Positions 10,081 to 18,302 of a stretch of DNA of 64,000 nt are shown here, in pieces. The notes under the pieces were generated by a model, which ran no database searches, had not been told where the DNA came from, and saw only the letters and a program-made list of their open reading frames with translations. The position numbers and the translations under genes were made by a program. The DNA lies in assembly GCF_002420705.1 (NCBI RefSeq), contig NZ_DIIM01000003.1:267923-331922 (forward strand), given 5' to 3'. Numbering within the stretch: the stretch's first letter is position 1; each line of letters begins with the position of its first letter. Source of the stretch: Sphingobacterium sp. UBA5670. GTDB lineage: Bacteria; Bacteroidota; Bacteroidia; Sphingobacteriales; Sphingobacteriaceae.

Positions 10081-10269
10081 CATCCAAACTGTTAACAGAA
10101 GCTAAACGAAATATTATGAAATTATAAACAAAGCATTTCAACGTATATATAAATAAAATGAAACCTATTCCCGAAAAAATAAGGCGATATCAGAACGTGC
10201 AACACGAGAATTTTAATATAGGAATAGAAATATACCGATATCTGAAATAAAAATCATGATATAGCAGAA

Positions 10270-10328
10270 AGCAATAGAAATGAAAACGAAGAGGGTTCTT
10301 TCTGACCAATAACATCAAGTACTTTCAC
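10270..10328. repeat. Copy 1 of a degenerate intergenic repeat next to a terminator
   Basis: The stretch with AGCAAT, GAAAaCGAA, TTCTTTCTG and CcAATAA resembles copy 2 at 12259-12312, with small indels. Both copies directly precede the terminator of a leftward gene. Alignment was by eye. Confidence 0.45.
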
Positions 10329-10353
10329 AAAAAAGTCAGCCGAAGCTGACTTT
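10328..10353 (-). terminator. bshC terminator
   Basis: Stem AAAGTCAGC / GCTGACTTT with a CGAA loop and a T run on the minus strand, abutting the bshC stop codon. Confidence 0.85.
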
Positions 10354-11943
10354 CTAATATAAGATCGTAAACTTAAAATCCAATGGGTTAAAGTACTTGT
10401 AAAGATCTCTAAAGAGGTTATCACCGTATTTGACATAAAGTAAAGCGAAATTTTCAGAGCGTTCCTGCAGCCCTCCACCAGGAAAGAGCTTTTCCTTTAC
10501 ATTATCAATATCCGTTAGAGCATGTTGATGGTTCCGCTTTTCGGCTTTCATCAGCTTTTTCTCCAAATTATTGATCGCTTTCTTTAAACGTGCTTTTACG
10601 GCTTCAGTGCTAGGCCCTAAACTTGGATCGATCTTATGGGTTCGTAACCTTATTTTACCAAAAATAGCATTCAGTTCCATCCATTCATCATTGAGATTCA
10701 GACGCTCCTTCGTATGGCGCCGAACATATTCTTTTTTCAGTACCTCTGCTGGCCGGAAGATACTCTTAAATGTAAGGTCAACACGAAACAACTTAGCTGC
10801 AACGTTATCCTCGGTTATCATCGCAGAATTGCGCGGTATCAAAATCGGAAAATCGATGTGATATTGGTCAAAGTTGGACTTCAGCTGCATCCAATAGACC
10901 ATCTCAGCTCCACCTCCAATGTACGCGAGATTCGGAAGTATAATCTCCTGGTACATAGGCCGCATCACCACATTAGGGCTGAAACGCTCCGGATAACGCT
11001 CAATCTCATGCTCTAGCTCTGCTTCGGTAAAATAAATATTCTGATGCAATACTTCGTATCGGCCATCAGCGGTCAGCACCAGGCGCTCTCTAAATTCGTC
11101 TGTCAAATAAAAAAAATTGATCTCCCTAGCATGCACCTGCGTAGAGAAACCGTTGGCTTCCAGCTCCTCCGACCTCGCTTCTATTGCGTTAAAGCTTTTT
11201 TCAGTTAAGATATCTTCTTTAATAATTGGTTTGAAAAGATTTTTCAACTCTCTGTCATCCGCATCGATGATCACAAGACCATAGGATTTAAACAGTTCAT
11301 TGACCATATACCGTGTTGCATCCGCCAGTCGATCATGCTTTAAATAGGCTTCTTCCACAATACGGGTAAGTCTAGCAGAATTTTCGGATATCCCTAAAAT
11401 ATTTGTATACTGCTTTACCGCATCAACAATTGTCGCCGTATCCATTCGTCCTGTGGCAGATACAGCAGGAGTATCCCAGCCAATTTTCTTTCCAAAAACT
11501 TTTGTATGGTTGATTTCCTCAAAATCATGATCCTCGGTTGCCATCCAATACACGGGAATAAAATTTTTATCAGGATGTTTGGCATGTAAATCTTCAGACA
11601 GCCGTATAGCGGTCATAATCTTGAAAATAAAATATAAAGGCCCCGTAAAAATATTAAGCTGGTGCCCCGTGGTTATCGTATAGGAATTCTGATCCAGCAA
11701 CAGCTCTATATTGGCAGCAACTGCCGGAGAACCTTTTAATAGTTCGGCATATTGCTTTTTAAGCCGCTCCACAAGAATTTTTCGGTGAACAAAAGGCTTC
11801 TTTTCAATTACCTGCTTTTCAAAGCCGGCCCAGGTGGGCCAGTTTCCAACAAAAGGTTTTAAGGCTTCATCATGAGCCAGATAGGCCAATAAAGTCTTAG
11901 AAAAGCTATTTGTTTCACTATATTCTATATAAGTTGCTTTCAT
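10354..11943 (-). CDS. bshC: Bacillithiol biosynthesis cysteine-adding enzyme
   Basis: 529 residues from ATG at 11943; a TTG two codons earlier is less likely. The family core is plain: TGHQLNIFTGPLYFIFK near residue 95, followed by PVYWMATEDHDFEEINH, a nucleotide-binding-like signature of BshC. The enzyme is thought to add cysteine to GlcN-malate, the last step of bacillithiol synthesis, giving the cell its low-molecular-weight thiol. A coiled coil lies near the C-terminus (KARLKKAINNLEKKLMKAEKR), as in known BshC structures. bshA and bshB are not in the window. A possible small gene lies 16 bp upstream. Confidence 0.93.
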   Translation of the reverse strand: MKATYIEYSETNSFSKTLLAYLAHDEALKPFVGNWPTWAGFEKQVIEKKPFVHRKILVERLKKQYAELLKGSPAVAANIELLLDQNSYTITTGHQLNIFTGPLYFIFKIMTAIRLSEDLHAKHPDKNFIPVYWMATEDHDFEEINHTKVFGKKIGWDTPAVSATGRMDTATIVDAVKQYTNILGISENSARLTRIVEEAYLKHDRLADATRYMVNELFKSYGLVIIDADDRELKNLFKPIIKEDILTEKSFNAIEARSEELEANGFSTQVHAREINFFYLTDEFRERLVLTADGRYEVLHQNIYFTEAELEHEIERYPERFSPNVVMRPMYQEIILPNLAYIGGGAEMVYWMQLKSNFDQYHIDFPILIPRNSAMITEDNVAAKLFRVDLTFKSIFRPAEVLKKEYVRRHTKERLNLNDEWMELNAIFGKIRLRTHKIDPSLGPSTEAVKARLKKAINNLEKKLMKAEKRNHQHALTDIDNVKEKLFPGGGLQERSENFALLYVKYGDNLFRDLYKYFNPLDFKFTILY

Positions 11944-11959
11944 CTGCAAGTATTATTAT

Positions 11960-12115
11960 TCATTGTCTATTCTTAATTGTATCACGAAAATCTCTCCAGC
12001 GGCTTGATAGGTTAGACCATCCAGACTCAGCAGCCTCCTTTAATGTCATCAATCCAAAGTGATGGAACCCCAATGAAACCATCGGATTTCGCGAATCTGG
12101 TTTCCACGGCACCAT
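11960..12115 (-). CDS. Possible 51-residue protein upstream of bshC
   Basis: ATG at 12115 to TGA at 11960 encodes a small protein starting MVPWKPDSRNPMV and containing LKEAAESGWSNLSSRW. It is open only from a stop eight codons before the ATG. It has no signal peptide or membrane segment; it is basic and rich in Trp, Arg and Ser. The 16 bp gap to bshC would suit co-transcription. I do not recognise it. It could be a real small gene, a decayed fragment, or chance in a 430 bp gap. Confidence 0.35.
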   Translation of the reverse strand: MVPWKPDSRNPMVSLGFHHFGLMTLKEAAESGWSNLSSRWRDFRDTIKNRQ

Positions 12116-12258
12116 AACTATTAAAGAGCATATACGTTACAAATTTGTTTTTTGCCTTGGCAAAATAGTGAATTTTCACAAAAAGCTGGTCCTGCTTTTA
12201 AATTATATCATTTTACTGACAATTGCATACAAGCCTTCATGACTTCGCATACCAAACA

Positions 12259-12312
12259 AGCAATGAAAGCGAAAGAAGGCTCTTTCTGGCAAATAAAATT
12301 AGACACTTTCTG
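12259..12312. repeat. Copy 2 of the degenerate intergenic repeat
   Basis: Contains AGCAATGAAAGCGAAAGAAGG, then CTCTTTCTGGCAAATAA. It matches copy 1 near 10270 with a few substitutions and indels, and again sits immediately before a terminator, here that of rimO. Confidence 0.45.
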
Positions 12313-12356
12313 AAAAAAAGACGGAGCTCCCTGTATAAGGAACCCCGTCTTTTTTT
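12313..12356 (-). terminator. rimO terminator
   Basis: Minus-strand stem GACGGGGTTCC / GGAGCTCCGTC (11 pairs, two wobble) flanked by A and T tracts, about 20 bp past the rimO stop. Confidence 0.85.
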
Positions 12357-12376
12357 ATCATTTATAAATGATACTA

Positions 12377-13714
12377 TTATTTTCTTATAATCTCGCCATA
12401 TAAATCGAAATCTTCAGCGCGATCGATTTTCACCTGAACAAAATCACCGATACGTGCATAAGAATCTGCAGCCGGGATCAATACTTCATTGTCAACTTCG
12501 GGAGAATCATATTCTGTACGGCCAATAAAATAGTCACCGTCAACACGATCAACCAATACTTTATAGGTGTTACCCACTTTTGACTGATTGATTTCATAAG
12601 AAATGCCTTGCTGCACTTCCATAATCGCTTCTACACGCTCTTCTTTTATTTCTTGTGGCACATCATCTTCCAATGAATGCGCATGTGTTTTTTCTTCATG
12701 AGAATAGGTAAAGCATCCCAATCGATCAAAACGGGTTTCTTCCACCCATTCTAACATTTCCTGGAAGTCTTGCTCCGTTTCACCGGGGTACCCACAAATA
12801 AGGGTTGTTCGCAGTGCGATATCCGGAACTTTATCACGTATCGCTTTGACAAGATCGATCTGTTTCTGTTTCGTTGTGCCTCTTCGCATAGACTTCAACA
12901 TTGGATCAGAAATATGCTGCAATGGCATATCCAAATAATTACAGATATTCGAACGTTCGTTCATTGCATCCAAAATATCCATTGGGAAGCCAGAAGGGTA
13001 TGCATATTGAAGCCGGATCCATTCGATTCCATCGACATCCGACAAATGACGCATCAGATCAGAAAGATTTCGTTTTCCGTAGATATCGAGACCGTAATAA
13101 GTTAGATCCTGTGCGATTAAAATTAATTCTTTTGTCCCATTAGACGCTAAGTATTTAGCCTCTTTGACAAGATCATCAATGGATTTAGAAACGTGTTTGC
13201 CACGCATTAAAGGAATTGCACAAAATGAACAAGGACGGTTACAACCTTCAGCGATCTTAAAATAAGAAAAATGCGAAGGGGTCGTCAATAGCCTCTCCCC
13301 TAATAATTCATGTCTATAATCAGCCCCTATGGACGACAACAGATCCGGCAGATCATTTGTACCGAAATAAGCATCGACATTGGGAATCTCAGACTGCAAT
13401 TCAGGCTTATAACGCTCCGAAAGACAACCTGTTACGATCACTTTATTGATTTTACCCTGGTCTTTTAAGTCTGAATACTGCAAAATAGCATCAATAGATT
13501 CCTGTTTCGCATTATCAATAAATCCACAGGTATTAATTACCACAATATCATTCTCTTGAATATTTGTGGCTTCGTGGACAACCTCCATCTGATTGCCCTT
13601 CAACTGGCCCATCAGCACCTCACTGTCGTGAATATTTTTCGAACAGCCCAAGGTCACCACATTCACACGTGGTTTATTGATCAAAGGGACTGATTTCGTG
13701 TATTTTGTCTTCAT
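12377..13714 (-). CDS. rimO: Ribosomal protein uS12 methylthiotransferase
   Basis: 445 residues. Three domains are recognisable: UPF0004 N-terminal (VNVVTLGCSKNIHDSE), radical SAM with cluster cysteines C158, C162 and C165 in CNRPCSFC, and a C-terminal TRAM domain. RimO inserts a methylthio group into an aspartate of ribosomal protein uS12, using two 4Fe-4S clusters and SAM. VTLGCSKNIHDSEVLMG distinguishes it from MiaB-type tRNA enzymes. It lies 18 bp downstream of ftsY, so the two genes are probably co-transcribed. Confidence 0.96.
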   Translation of the reverse strand: MKTKYTKSVPLINKPRVNVVTLGCSKNIHDSEVLMGQLKGNQMEVVHEATNIQENDIVVINTCGFIDNAKQESIDAILQYSDLKDQGKINKVIVTGCLSERYKPELQSEIPNVDAYFGTNDLPDLLSSIGADYRHELLGERLLTTPSHFSYFKIAEGCNRPCSFCAIPLMRGKHVSKSIDDLVKEAKYLASNGTKELILIAQDLTYYGLDIYGKRNLSDLMRHLSDVDGIEWIRLQYAYPSGFPMDILDAMNERSNICNYLDMPLQHISDPMLKSMRRGTTKQKQIDLVKAIRDKVPDIALRTTLICGYPGETEQDFQEMLEWVEETRFDRLGCFTYSHEEKTHAHSLEDDVPQEIKEERVEAIMEVQQGISYEINQSKVGNTYKVLVDRVDGDYFIGRTEYDSPEVDNEVLIPAADSYARIGDFVQVKIDRAEDFDLYGEIIRK

Positions 13715-13732
13715 ATGATTAGAAGGGAGACT

Positions 13733-14695
13733 CTATTTAAAAAGGGAGTCTACAAATTCCTTTTTGTTAAACAACTGAAGATCACCAATTTTTTCGCCTA
13801 CACCAATGTATTTCACCGGAATCTTAAATTGATCGGATATACCAATTACGACACCGCCTTTGGCGGTTCCATCAAGCTTTGTCAATGCCAAAGCATTCAC
13901 ATCTGTAGCCTGCGTAAATTGCGTACATTGTTCAATCGCATTTTGCCCAGTAGAAGCATCTAGAACCAATAAAATTTCATGTGGTGCACCAGGGACAACC
14001 TTCTGCATCACATTCTTGATCTTGGTCAGCTCATTCATTAAACCGACCTTATTGTGCAAACGACCTGCGGTATCAATGATACACACGTCCTCTCCATTTG
14101 CTACGGCCGATTTTACAGTATCATAGGCTACTGAAGCGGGATCCGAGCCCATTGCCTGAGCTACGACACGTACGCCCACACGCTCTCCCCATAATTTAAG
14201 CTGATCAACCGCCGCTGCGCGAAAGGTATCTGCTGCGCCCAGCACAACTTTACTGCCAGCTTGTTTAAGCTGGTGAGCGAGCTTGCCAATGGTAGTCGTT
14301 TTACCGACTCCGTTAACACCGACAACCATAATGACATAGGGTTTATGATCACCGTAATTGAAATTCTCAAAATCAGCACTGTTATTTTCTGCCAATAAGG
14401 TTTGAATCTCCTCTTTTAGCAAGCTGTTTAACTCGGAAGTAGAGACATATTTATCGCGGGCTACGCGGGCTTGTATGCGATCAATGATCTTTAAAGTAGT
14501 TGTAACCCCTACATCAGAAGTAACCAAAACCTCTTCCAAATTGTCCAATACATCATCATCGACTGTTGACTTACCGACGACTGCTTTTGTTATTTTGGAA
14601 AGAAATCCTTCTTTTGTTTTTTCCAGTCCCCTATCTAAGGCCTGTTCTTCTTCTTGCGTTTGTGGTTTTTTCTTAAAGAAATCAAATAATCCCAT
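13733..14695 (-). CDS. ftsY: Signal recognition particle receptor
   Basis: 320 residues from ATG at 14695 (MGLFDFFKKK); the frame continues upstream, but this is the usual Bacteroidota start. The short N-terminal A region is followed by the N domain helices and the G domain: P-loop GVNGVGKT from residue 126, DTFRAAA, DTAGR and TKLDGTAKGG. FtsY is the membrane-associated receptor that docks SRP-ribosome complexes at SecYEG; secA at 28 kb serves the parallel post-translational route. It has its own -7 box, so it need not depend on the rpmB promoter. Confidence 0.97.
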   Translation of the reverse strand: MGLFDFFKKKPQTQEEEQALDRGLEKTKEGFLSKITKAVVGKSTVDDDVLDNLEEVLVTSDVGVTTTLKIIDRIQARVARDKYVSTSELNSLLKEEIQTLLAENNSADFENFNYGDHKPYVIMVVGVNGVGKTTTIGKLAHQLKQAGSKVVLGAADTFRAAAVDQLKLWGERVGVRVVAQAMGSDPASVAYDTVKSAVANGEDVCIIDTAGRLHNKVGLMNELTKIKNVMQKVVPGAPHEILLVLDASTGQNAIEQCTQFTQATDVNALALTKLDGTAKGGVVIGISDQFKIPVKYIGVGEKIGDLQLFNKKEFVDSLFK

Positions 14696-14721
14696 GGAGT
14701 GTTGTAGTGAAAATTGATGTT

Positions 14722-14729
14722 CAAATATA
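14722..14729 (-). promoter_or_regulatory. Candidate -7 promoter box of ftsY
   Basis: Minus-strand TATATTTG fits TAnnTTTG, 27 bp before the chosen start codon, with T-rich DNA upstream. It supports the start at 14695 over longer forms. Confidence 0.5.
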
Positions 14730-14744
14730 AACAAATGTCCTCAA

Positions 14745-14787
14745 CAAAAAAAGCCCTTTCGGTAGGATACCAAAACGGCTATTTTTA
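14745..14787 (-). terminator. Hairpin between DUF4295 gene and ftsY
   Basis: Imperfect stem GCC-TTT-GGTA / TACC-AAA-GGC between A and T tracts; likely ends or attenuates the ribosomal-protein transcript before ftsY. Confidence 0.6.
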
Positions 14788-14834
14788 TCGAATTCTTTTT
14801 AAAGAAAAACTTTAAAAAAGGAAAATACTACTAG

Positions 14835-14996
14835 TTATTTTTGAGCTGCTGCAACTGCCTCTTTCACTTTATCATTGTGAATCATACCTTCTTTGAATGT
14901 ATATGCGCCAGTTTTTGCAGATTTAGTAGTAATAATAACCTTTGTAAATTCTTTACCGCCACCTTTTTGTAACGATGCAACTGCTTTCTTTGCCAT
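14835..14996 (-). CDS. DUF4295 small protein downstream of rpmG
   Basis: 53 residues, starting MAKKAVASLQKGGGKEFTKV and containing KTGAYTFKEGMIHND. This small basic protein is typical of Bacteroidota and is nearly always encoded directly after rpmB-rpmG, as here. The position and charge suggest a ribosome-associated role, but none is demonstrated by the sequence. It lies 51 bp after the bL33 gene and before the ftsY promoter. Family assignment is confident, function is not. Confidence 0.88.
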   Translation of the reverse strand: MAKKAVASLQKGGGKEFTKVIITTKSAKTGAYTFKEGMIHNDKVKEAVAAAQK

Positions 14997-15047
14997 GGTA
15001 TATTAATATTTTACTCAGCCCTCATTGCAAGTGCCAAGATGGGTGAA

Positions 15048-15230
15048 TTACTTAATTTCTTTATGAACAGTAACTTTTCTCAATACTGGGTTGAATTTTT
15101 TCAACTCTAAACGCTCAGTTGTGTTCTTTTTGTTTTTAGTAGTGATGTAACGAGACATTCCCGGAAGACCACTTTCTTTGTGTTCAGTACATTCTAAGAT
15201 AACTTGTACTCTATTTCCTTTTTTAGCCAT
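15048..15230 (-). CDS. rpmG: 50S ribosomal protein bL33
   Basis: 60 residues, MAKKGNRVQVILECTEHK through NPVLRKVTVHKEIK. The family core RYITTKNKKNTTERLELKKF is intact. Only one cysteine is present, so this is the zinc-free (C-minus) form. It follows rpmB by 76 bp in the same direction. Confidence 0.97.
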   Translation of the reverse strand: MAKKGNRVQVILECTEHKESGLPGMSRYITTKNKKNTTERLELKKFNPVLRKVTVHKEIK

Positions 15231-15306
15231 TGTTTTACTTTATTTTGAATCCTATTATAGGATTGAAATTCATGAATAATCTTAATGTAACAGGCGAGAT
15301 AATCAA

Positions 15307-15540
15307 TTAGATTGACCCTTTAACGATAAATTTATTGATCGCTGCTGTAATCCCGTTCTTGTTGATAGTCTTGATAGCAGAAGTAGATACTTTCAACGTA
15401 ATCCAACGATCTTCTTCTGGAATGTAAAAACGTTTCGTTTGTAAATTTGGATAGAATTTACGTTTAGTTTTAACGTTTGAGTGAGAAACGTTATTTCCTG
15501 TTAACGCCGCTTTGCCTGTTAAATCACAAATTCTTGACAT
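15307..15540 (-). CDS. rpmB: 50S ribosomal protein bL28
   Basis: 77 residues, MSRICDLTGKAALTGNNVSHSN, the standard opening of bL28, with the RWITLKVSTSAIKTINKNG core. It is the first gene of the leftward cluster rpmB-rpmG-DUF4295-ftsY-rimO. No exact TAnnTTTG box was found in the 160 bp upstream. Confidence 0.97.
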   Translation of the reverse strand: MSRICDLTGKAALTGNNVSHSNVKTKRKFYPNLQTKRFYIPEEDRWITLKVSTSAIKTINKNGITAAINKFIVKGSI

Positions 15541-15712
15541 GATATTATTTTTTTGTTGTCTTTATTACAATATGTTAATCCTTTGCACTCTCTGCAAAGA
15601 GTTTGCAAATATCTATATTTTTTTTTAGATAAGCAACAAGATTATGGGAATTATTTTTAAAAATAGTTCTACACAGGAATGGTAATGGCAAAAATAAAGG
15701 ATTTTATTGTAT

Positions 15713-15720
15713 TATATTTG
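15713..15720 (+). promoter_or_regulatory. Candidate -7 promoter box for the small membrane protein and recO
   Basis: TATATTTG fits TAnnTTTG, 38 bp before the ATG at 15758. Confidence 0.45.
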
Positions 15721-15757
15721 CTTTGTAAAGAAAAATAGTTTTCAGCAATTCACATTT

Positions 15758-16003
15758 ATGAACAAATATCTTCGCAAGGGTCTAAGGGAAATAATCATCG
15801 GTGTTCTGCTGGTCATCTTGGGATATTACCTTATGGAACAGCGTTCTAATTGGTATAAACTCGCTATGCTTGCCGGGGTCATCGTATTTAGCATCGGCTT
15901 CCTTACGTTAATCTATCGGATGATTCGCAAAGTGGACCGAAATGCCATTATTGAGATGCGTGAAGAAGCTCATAAAAAAGAAAAAGAAGGAGATGCTGAA
16001 TAA
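15758..16003 (+). CDS. Small two-helix membrane protein upstream of recO
   Basis: 81 residues from ATG at 15758 (MNKYLRKGLREIIIG). Two hydrophobic segments, about residues 10-24 and 33-54, are followed by a charged cytosolic tail (EEAHKKEKEGDAE). I do not recognise a named family. Its last 11 bases overlap the recO start, so translation of the two is probably coupled. Confidence 0.75.
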   Translation: MNKYLRKGLREIIIGVLLVILGYYLMEQRSNWYKLAMLAGVIVFSIGFLTLIYRMIRKVDRNAIIEMREEAHKKEKEGDAE

Positions 16004-16715
16004 AACTAGAGGTATAGTCTTAAAAACGACCAACTATTCGGAAAGTAGCCTTGTTGCCCAGATATATACAGAAGTCTTCGGTATGCAATCCTACCTGATT
16101 ACCGGAGCAAGGAAGCCTAAAGCGAAGATCAAGGCCAATATCCTTCAACCCTTACATTTACTTGAAATTGTCGCCACTCACAAAGACAATGGTTCGCTGC
16201 AGCGGATTTCCGAAGCTCGTCAAGTCCCTGCTTTACAAGAAATCCCCTATGATATTGTCAAAAGCTCGCTCGCTCTTTTTCTGAATGAAATACTCTATAA
16301 AATTCTGAAGGAACAAGAAAACGACAGCTACCTTTTTGAATTTATCCATCACTCTATCTGCTGGCTGGATGAAACTCATTTAAATCTAGCCAATTTTCAT
16401 CTCGTCTTCTTAATCAAACTGACACGTTTTCTCGGATTCCATCCTGCTGAATCAAAACAGGACCTACCCTATTTCAATCTGCATGAGGCTACTTTCTCCA
16501 ACAGTCTTCCTGAACATCCTCTGGTATTGCAAGAACCACATACTTCAATTTTCAGAAATTTAATCGAATCAGAGTATTCTAATTGCGATCGGATCAAAAT
16601 GACCAGTTCAGACCGGCAGTTCTTATTAGAAAAGGTATTGGACTTCTATCGACTCCATCGCACAAATTTTAAAGAAATAAAATCGCTCTATATACTCGAA
16701 GAGATTTTTAGGTAA
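15993..16715 (+). CDS. recO: DNA repair protein RecO
   Basis: 240 residues from ATG at 15993 (MLNKTRGIVLKTTNYSESSLVAQIYTE), which is the normal RecO opening; upstream extension reads an unrelated lysine-rich tail. The N-terminal OB fold holds TKTRG-like and GMQSYLITGARKPKA motifs, and the rest is the helical domain. RecO loads RecA onto SSB-coated DNA with RecR. The start has an unusual Shine-Dalgarno-like AGAAGGAG four bases upstream, rare in this window, consistent with coupling to the overlapping upstream gene. Confidence 0.93.
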   Translation: MLNKTRGIVLKTTNYSESSLVAQIYTEVFGMQSYLITGARKPKAKIKANILQPLHLLEIVATHKDNGSLQRISEARQVPALQEIPYDIVKSSLALFLNEILYKILKEQENDSYLFEFIHHSICWLDETHLNLANFHLVFLIKLTRFLGFHPAESKQDLPYFNLHEATFSNSLPEHPLVLQEPHTSIFRNLIESEYSNCDRIKMTSSDRQFLLEKVLDFYRLHRTNFKEIKSLYILEEIFR

Positions 16716-16963
16716 TAACAGCAACAAATTTTACCGTTCAAAAGCTAATTCCATTCTTTCATCAAACCCAAAAAGACGGACGACTACTGCACAAATAAGA
16801 ATATATACTCTTCCACTCAAACTAGCAACTGTAACTCCGCCAAACACTTATCCTATTATAATAATTGTTCTCTTGGATAAATTCTTGGTACATTTATTGT
16901 AACAAAATTGAAATAACATTTGGTTTACTAACATCATTTTCACCTAAAAAAGTATTAAAAGAT

Positions 16964-17452
16964 ATGGAACTTAAAGAAGCCTTTTTAAAAGTTGTCCGAG
17001 ACAACTACGCAAATTTTGAGGGGAGAGCCCGCCGAAAAGAATATTGGATGTTTTTTCTCGCAAATCTTATCATTAGTGCGGTATTTGCAATACTGGGGCA
17101 AATTGCGAGCTTATTTACTTACGTCTCCGGTCTAGTAAGTTTAGCCCTACTGATTCCGGGCCTAGCCGTTACAGTAAGAAGATTACACGATACCAATAAA
17201 TCGGGCTGGTTTATATTAGTTGTATTGATTCCGTTTATTGGATGGATTTATCTGCTCTACTTATTGGTTTTAGAAGGCGACAAGGCTTCAAATCAATATG
17301 GTCCAGATCCGAAAGCAATAGAAAATGGCACGAATCATCCATTTAACCAAAGCCAAGATCCTTTTGGTTCTTCTCGTCCACAGGATCCATTTGGAAGTTC
17401 GCAGCCATCTAATCCAATACCGCCGGCACCTGATAAGGATCCATTTGCATAG
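16964..17452 (+). CDS. DUF805 membrane protein with Pro/Ser-rich tail
   Basis: 162 residues from ATG at 16964. The DUF805 signature is clear: NYANFEGRARRKEYWMFFL, then RRLHDTNKSGWF and a final helix. Three hydrophobic segments lie between about residues 25 and 105. The C-terminal 40 residues are a low-complexity tail with three DPFG/DPFA repeats (QDPFGSS). Inner-membrane location is expected; the family has no settled function. It stands alone and ends in a strong terminator. Confidence 0.88.
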   Translation: MELKEAFLKVVRDNYANFEGRARRKEYWMFFLANLIISAVFAILGQIASLFTYVSGLVSLALLIPGLAVTVRRLHDTNKSGWFILVVLIPFIGWIYLLYLLVLEGDKASNQYGPDPKAIENGTNHPFNQSQDPFGSSRPQDPFGSSQPSNPIPPAPDKDPFA

Positions 17453-17464
17453 ATCTAACCACAT

Positions 17465-17501
17465 AAAAAAAGCTTTCACAAGATTTGTGAAAGCTTTTTT
17501 T
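17465..17501. terminator. Terminator after the DUF805 gene
   Basis: Perfect stem AAAGCTTTCACA / TGTGAAAGCTTT followed by a T tract. Confidence 0.88.
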
Positions 17502-17603
17502 ATGCCATTTTCTACGTTTTCTCTACTAGTCGATGCTAGTCAAAAAGAAATTTTCCATAGAAAGTAATCATACATTCCAACGTTGAGGGAAATTTACAAA
17601 CAA

Positions 17604-17798
17604 CTAATGTCTGTGTTTTTTCTTCTGCTGCCCAGGAGCAAAATCACGGGCGGACTGCTCACCGTAATATTTTTTAGCCTGTCCAGGAGGCATCTTTTTG
17701 GGTCCACGTCCATGACTATGATGATGGTGTGTTGAATAACATGCCGACATGGAAATAGCAATAACAATGGACAATCCCAATACTAAAATTCGTTTCAT
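17604..17798 (-). CDS. Small His-rich lipoprotein
   Basis: 64 residues from ATG at 17798. The signal peptide ends in a lipobox (SMSAC), followed by YSTHHHHSHGRG and a basic Gly/Pro/Gln-rich tail with PPGQAKKYYGEQSA and FAPGQQKKKHRH. Proteins with this PGQAKK...FAPGQQKK pattern occur in other Bacteroidota as small envelope proteins, often mislabelled as quinol oxidase subunits. The His cluster could bind metal, which is only an inference. Confidence 0.7.
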   Translation of the reverse strand: MKRILVLGLSIVIAISMSACYSTHHHHSHGRGPKKMPPGQAKKYYGEQSARDFAPGQQKKKHRH

Positions 17799-17892
17799 CT
17801 TCACTGAATATTTTTAAATAAGCTCTTACAATTATCAGTCCAAATTATTTTAGCAAGTAAATCCACTCACCACTCTCCCATTATTTTATAAT

Positions 17893-17925
17893 AAAAAAGC
17901 CCATGCTGTTCGCATAGGCTTTTTC
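17893..17925 (-). terminator. Terminator of the cold-shock gene
   Basis: Stem AAGCCCATGC / GCATAGGCTT with A and T tracts, about 25 bp past the stop at 17950. Confidence 0.8.
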
Positions 17926-17949
17926 ACAATAAATATATCTTCAATCTAA

Positions 17950-18141
17950 TTAGATAACTCTTACATTTACCGCATTAAGACCTTTACGGCCTTGTTCAAC
18001 TTCGTAAGATACATTGTCATTCTCACGAACTTTGTCTACTAATCCAGAAACGTGAACAAAAATTTCGCTCTCGCCTGAGTTAGGGATGATGAAACCGAAA
18101 CCTTTGGTCTCATTAAAGAATTTTACTTTACCTTCTTGCAT
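17950..18141 (-). CDS. Cold-shock domain protein
   Basis: 63 residues, a single OB-fold cold-shock domain. RNP1 (KGFGFI) lies near residue 13 and RNP2 (IFVHVS) near residue 27. Such proteins bind single-stranded nucleic acid and melt RNA secondary structure. It is slightly shorter than E. coli CspA (70 residues), as usual for Bacteroidota. A promoter and leader must lie in the 160 bp gap to the divergent SIMPL gene, but no exact -7 box was found. Confidence 0.95.
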   Translation of the reverse strand: MQEGKVKFFNETKGFGFIIPNSGESEIFVHVSGLVDKVRENDNVSYEVEQGRKGLNAVNVRVI

Positions 18142-18302
18142 GGCACTATATTATTAATTTCCCTAAAGGTATAGAAATAAAATCAAAAATCTTAACCTTT
18201 TTATTTTTTTTATCCGTTAAACTTTTTCGTAAACTTTGGCTCCAATCTTGTAGCAAAGCGATAATGACAATCGTATTATTATAAAACTTTAAGACAATAA
18301 AT

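Larger units (their letters stand above)
12116..12376. other. Intergenic region upstream of the bshC side, downstream of rimO
   Basis: It holds the second copy of the degenerate repeat and the rimO terminator. A palindrome GTGAATTTTCAC lies near 12168. No other gene is evident. Confidence 0.5.
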
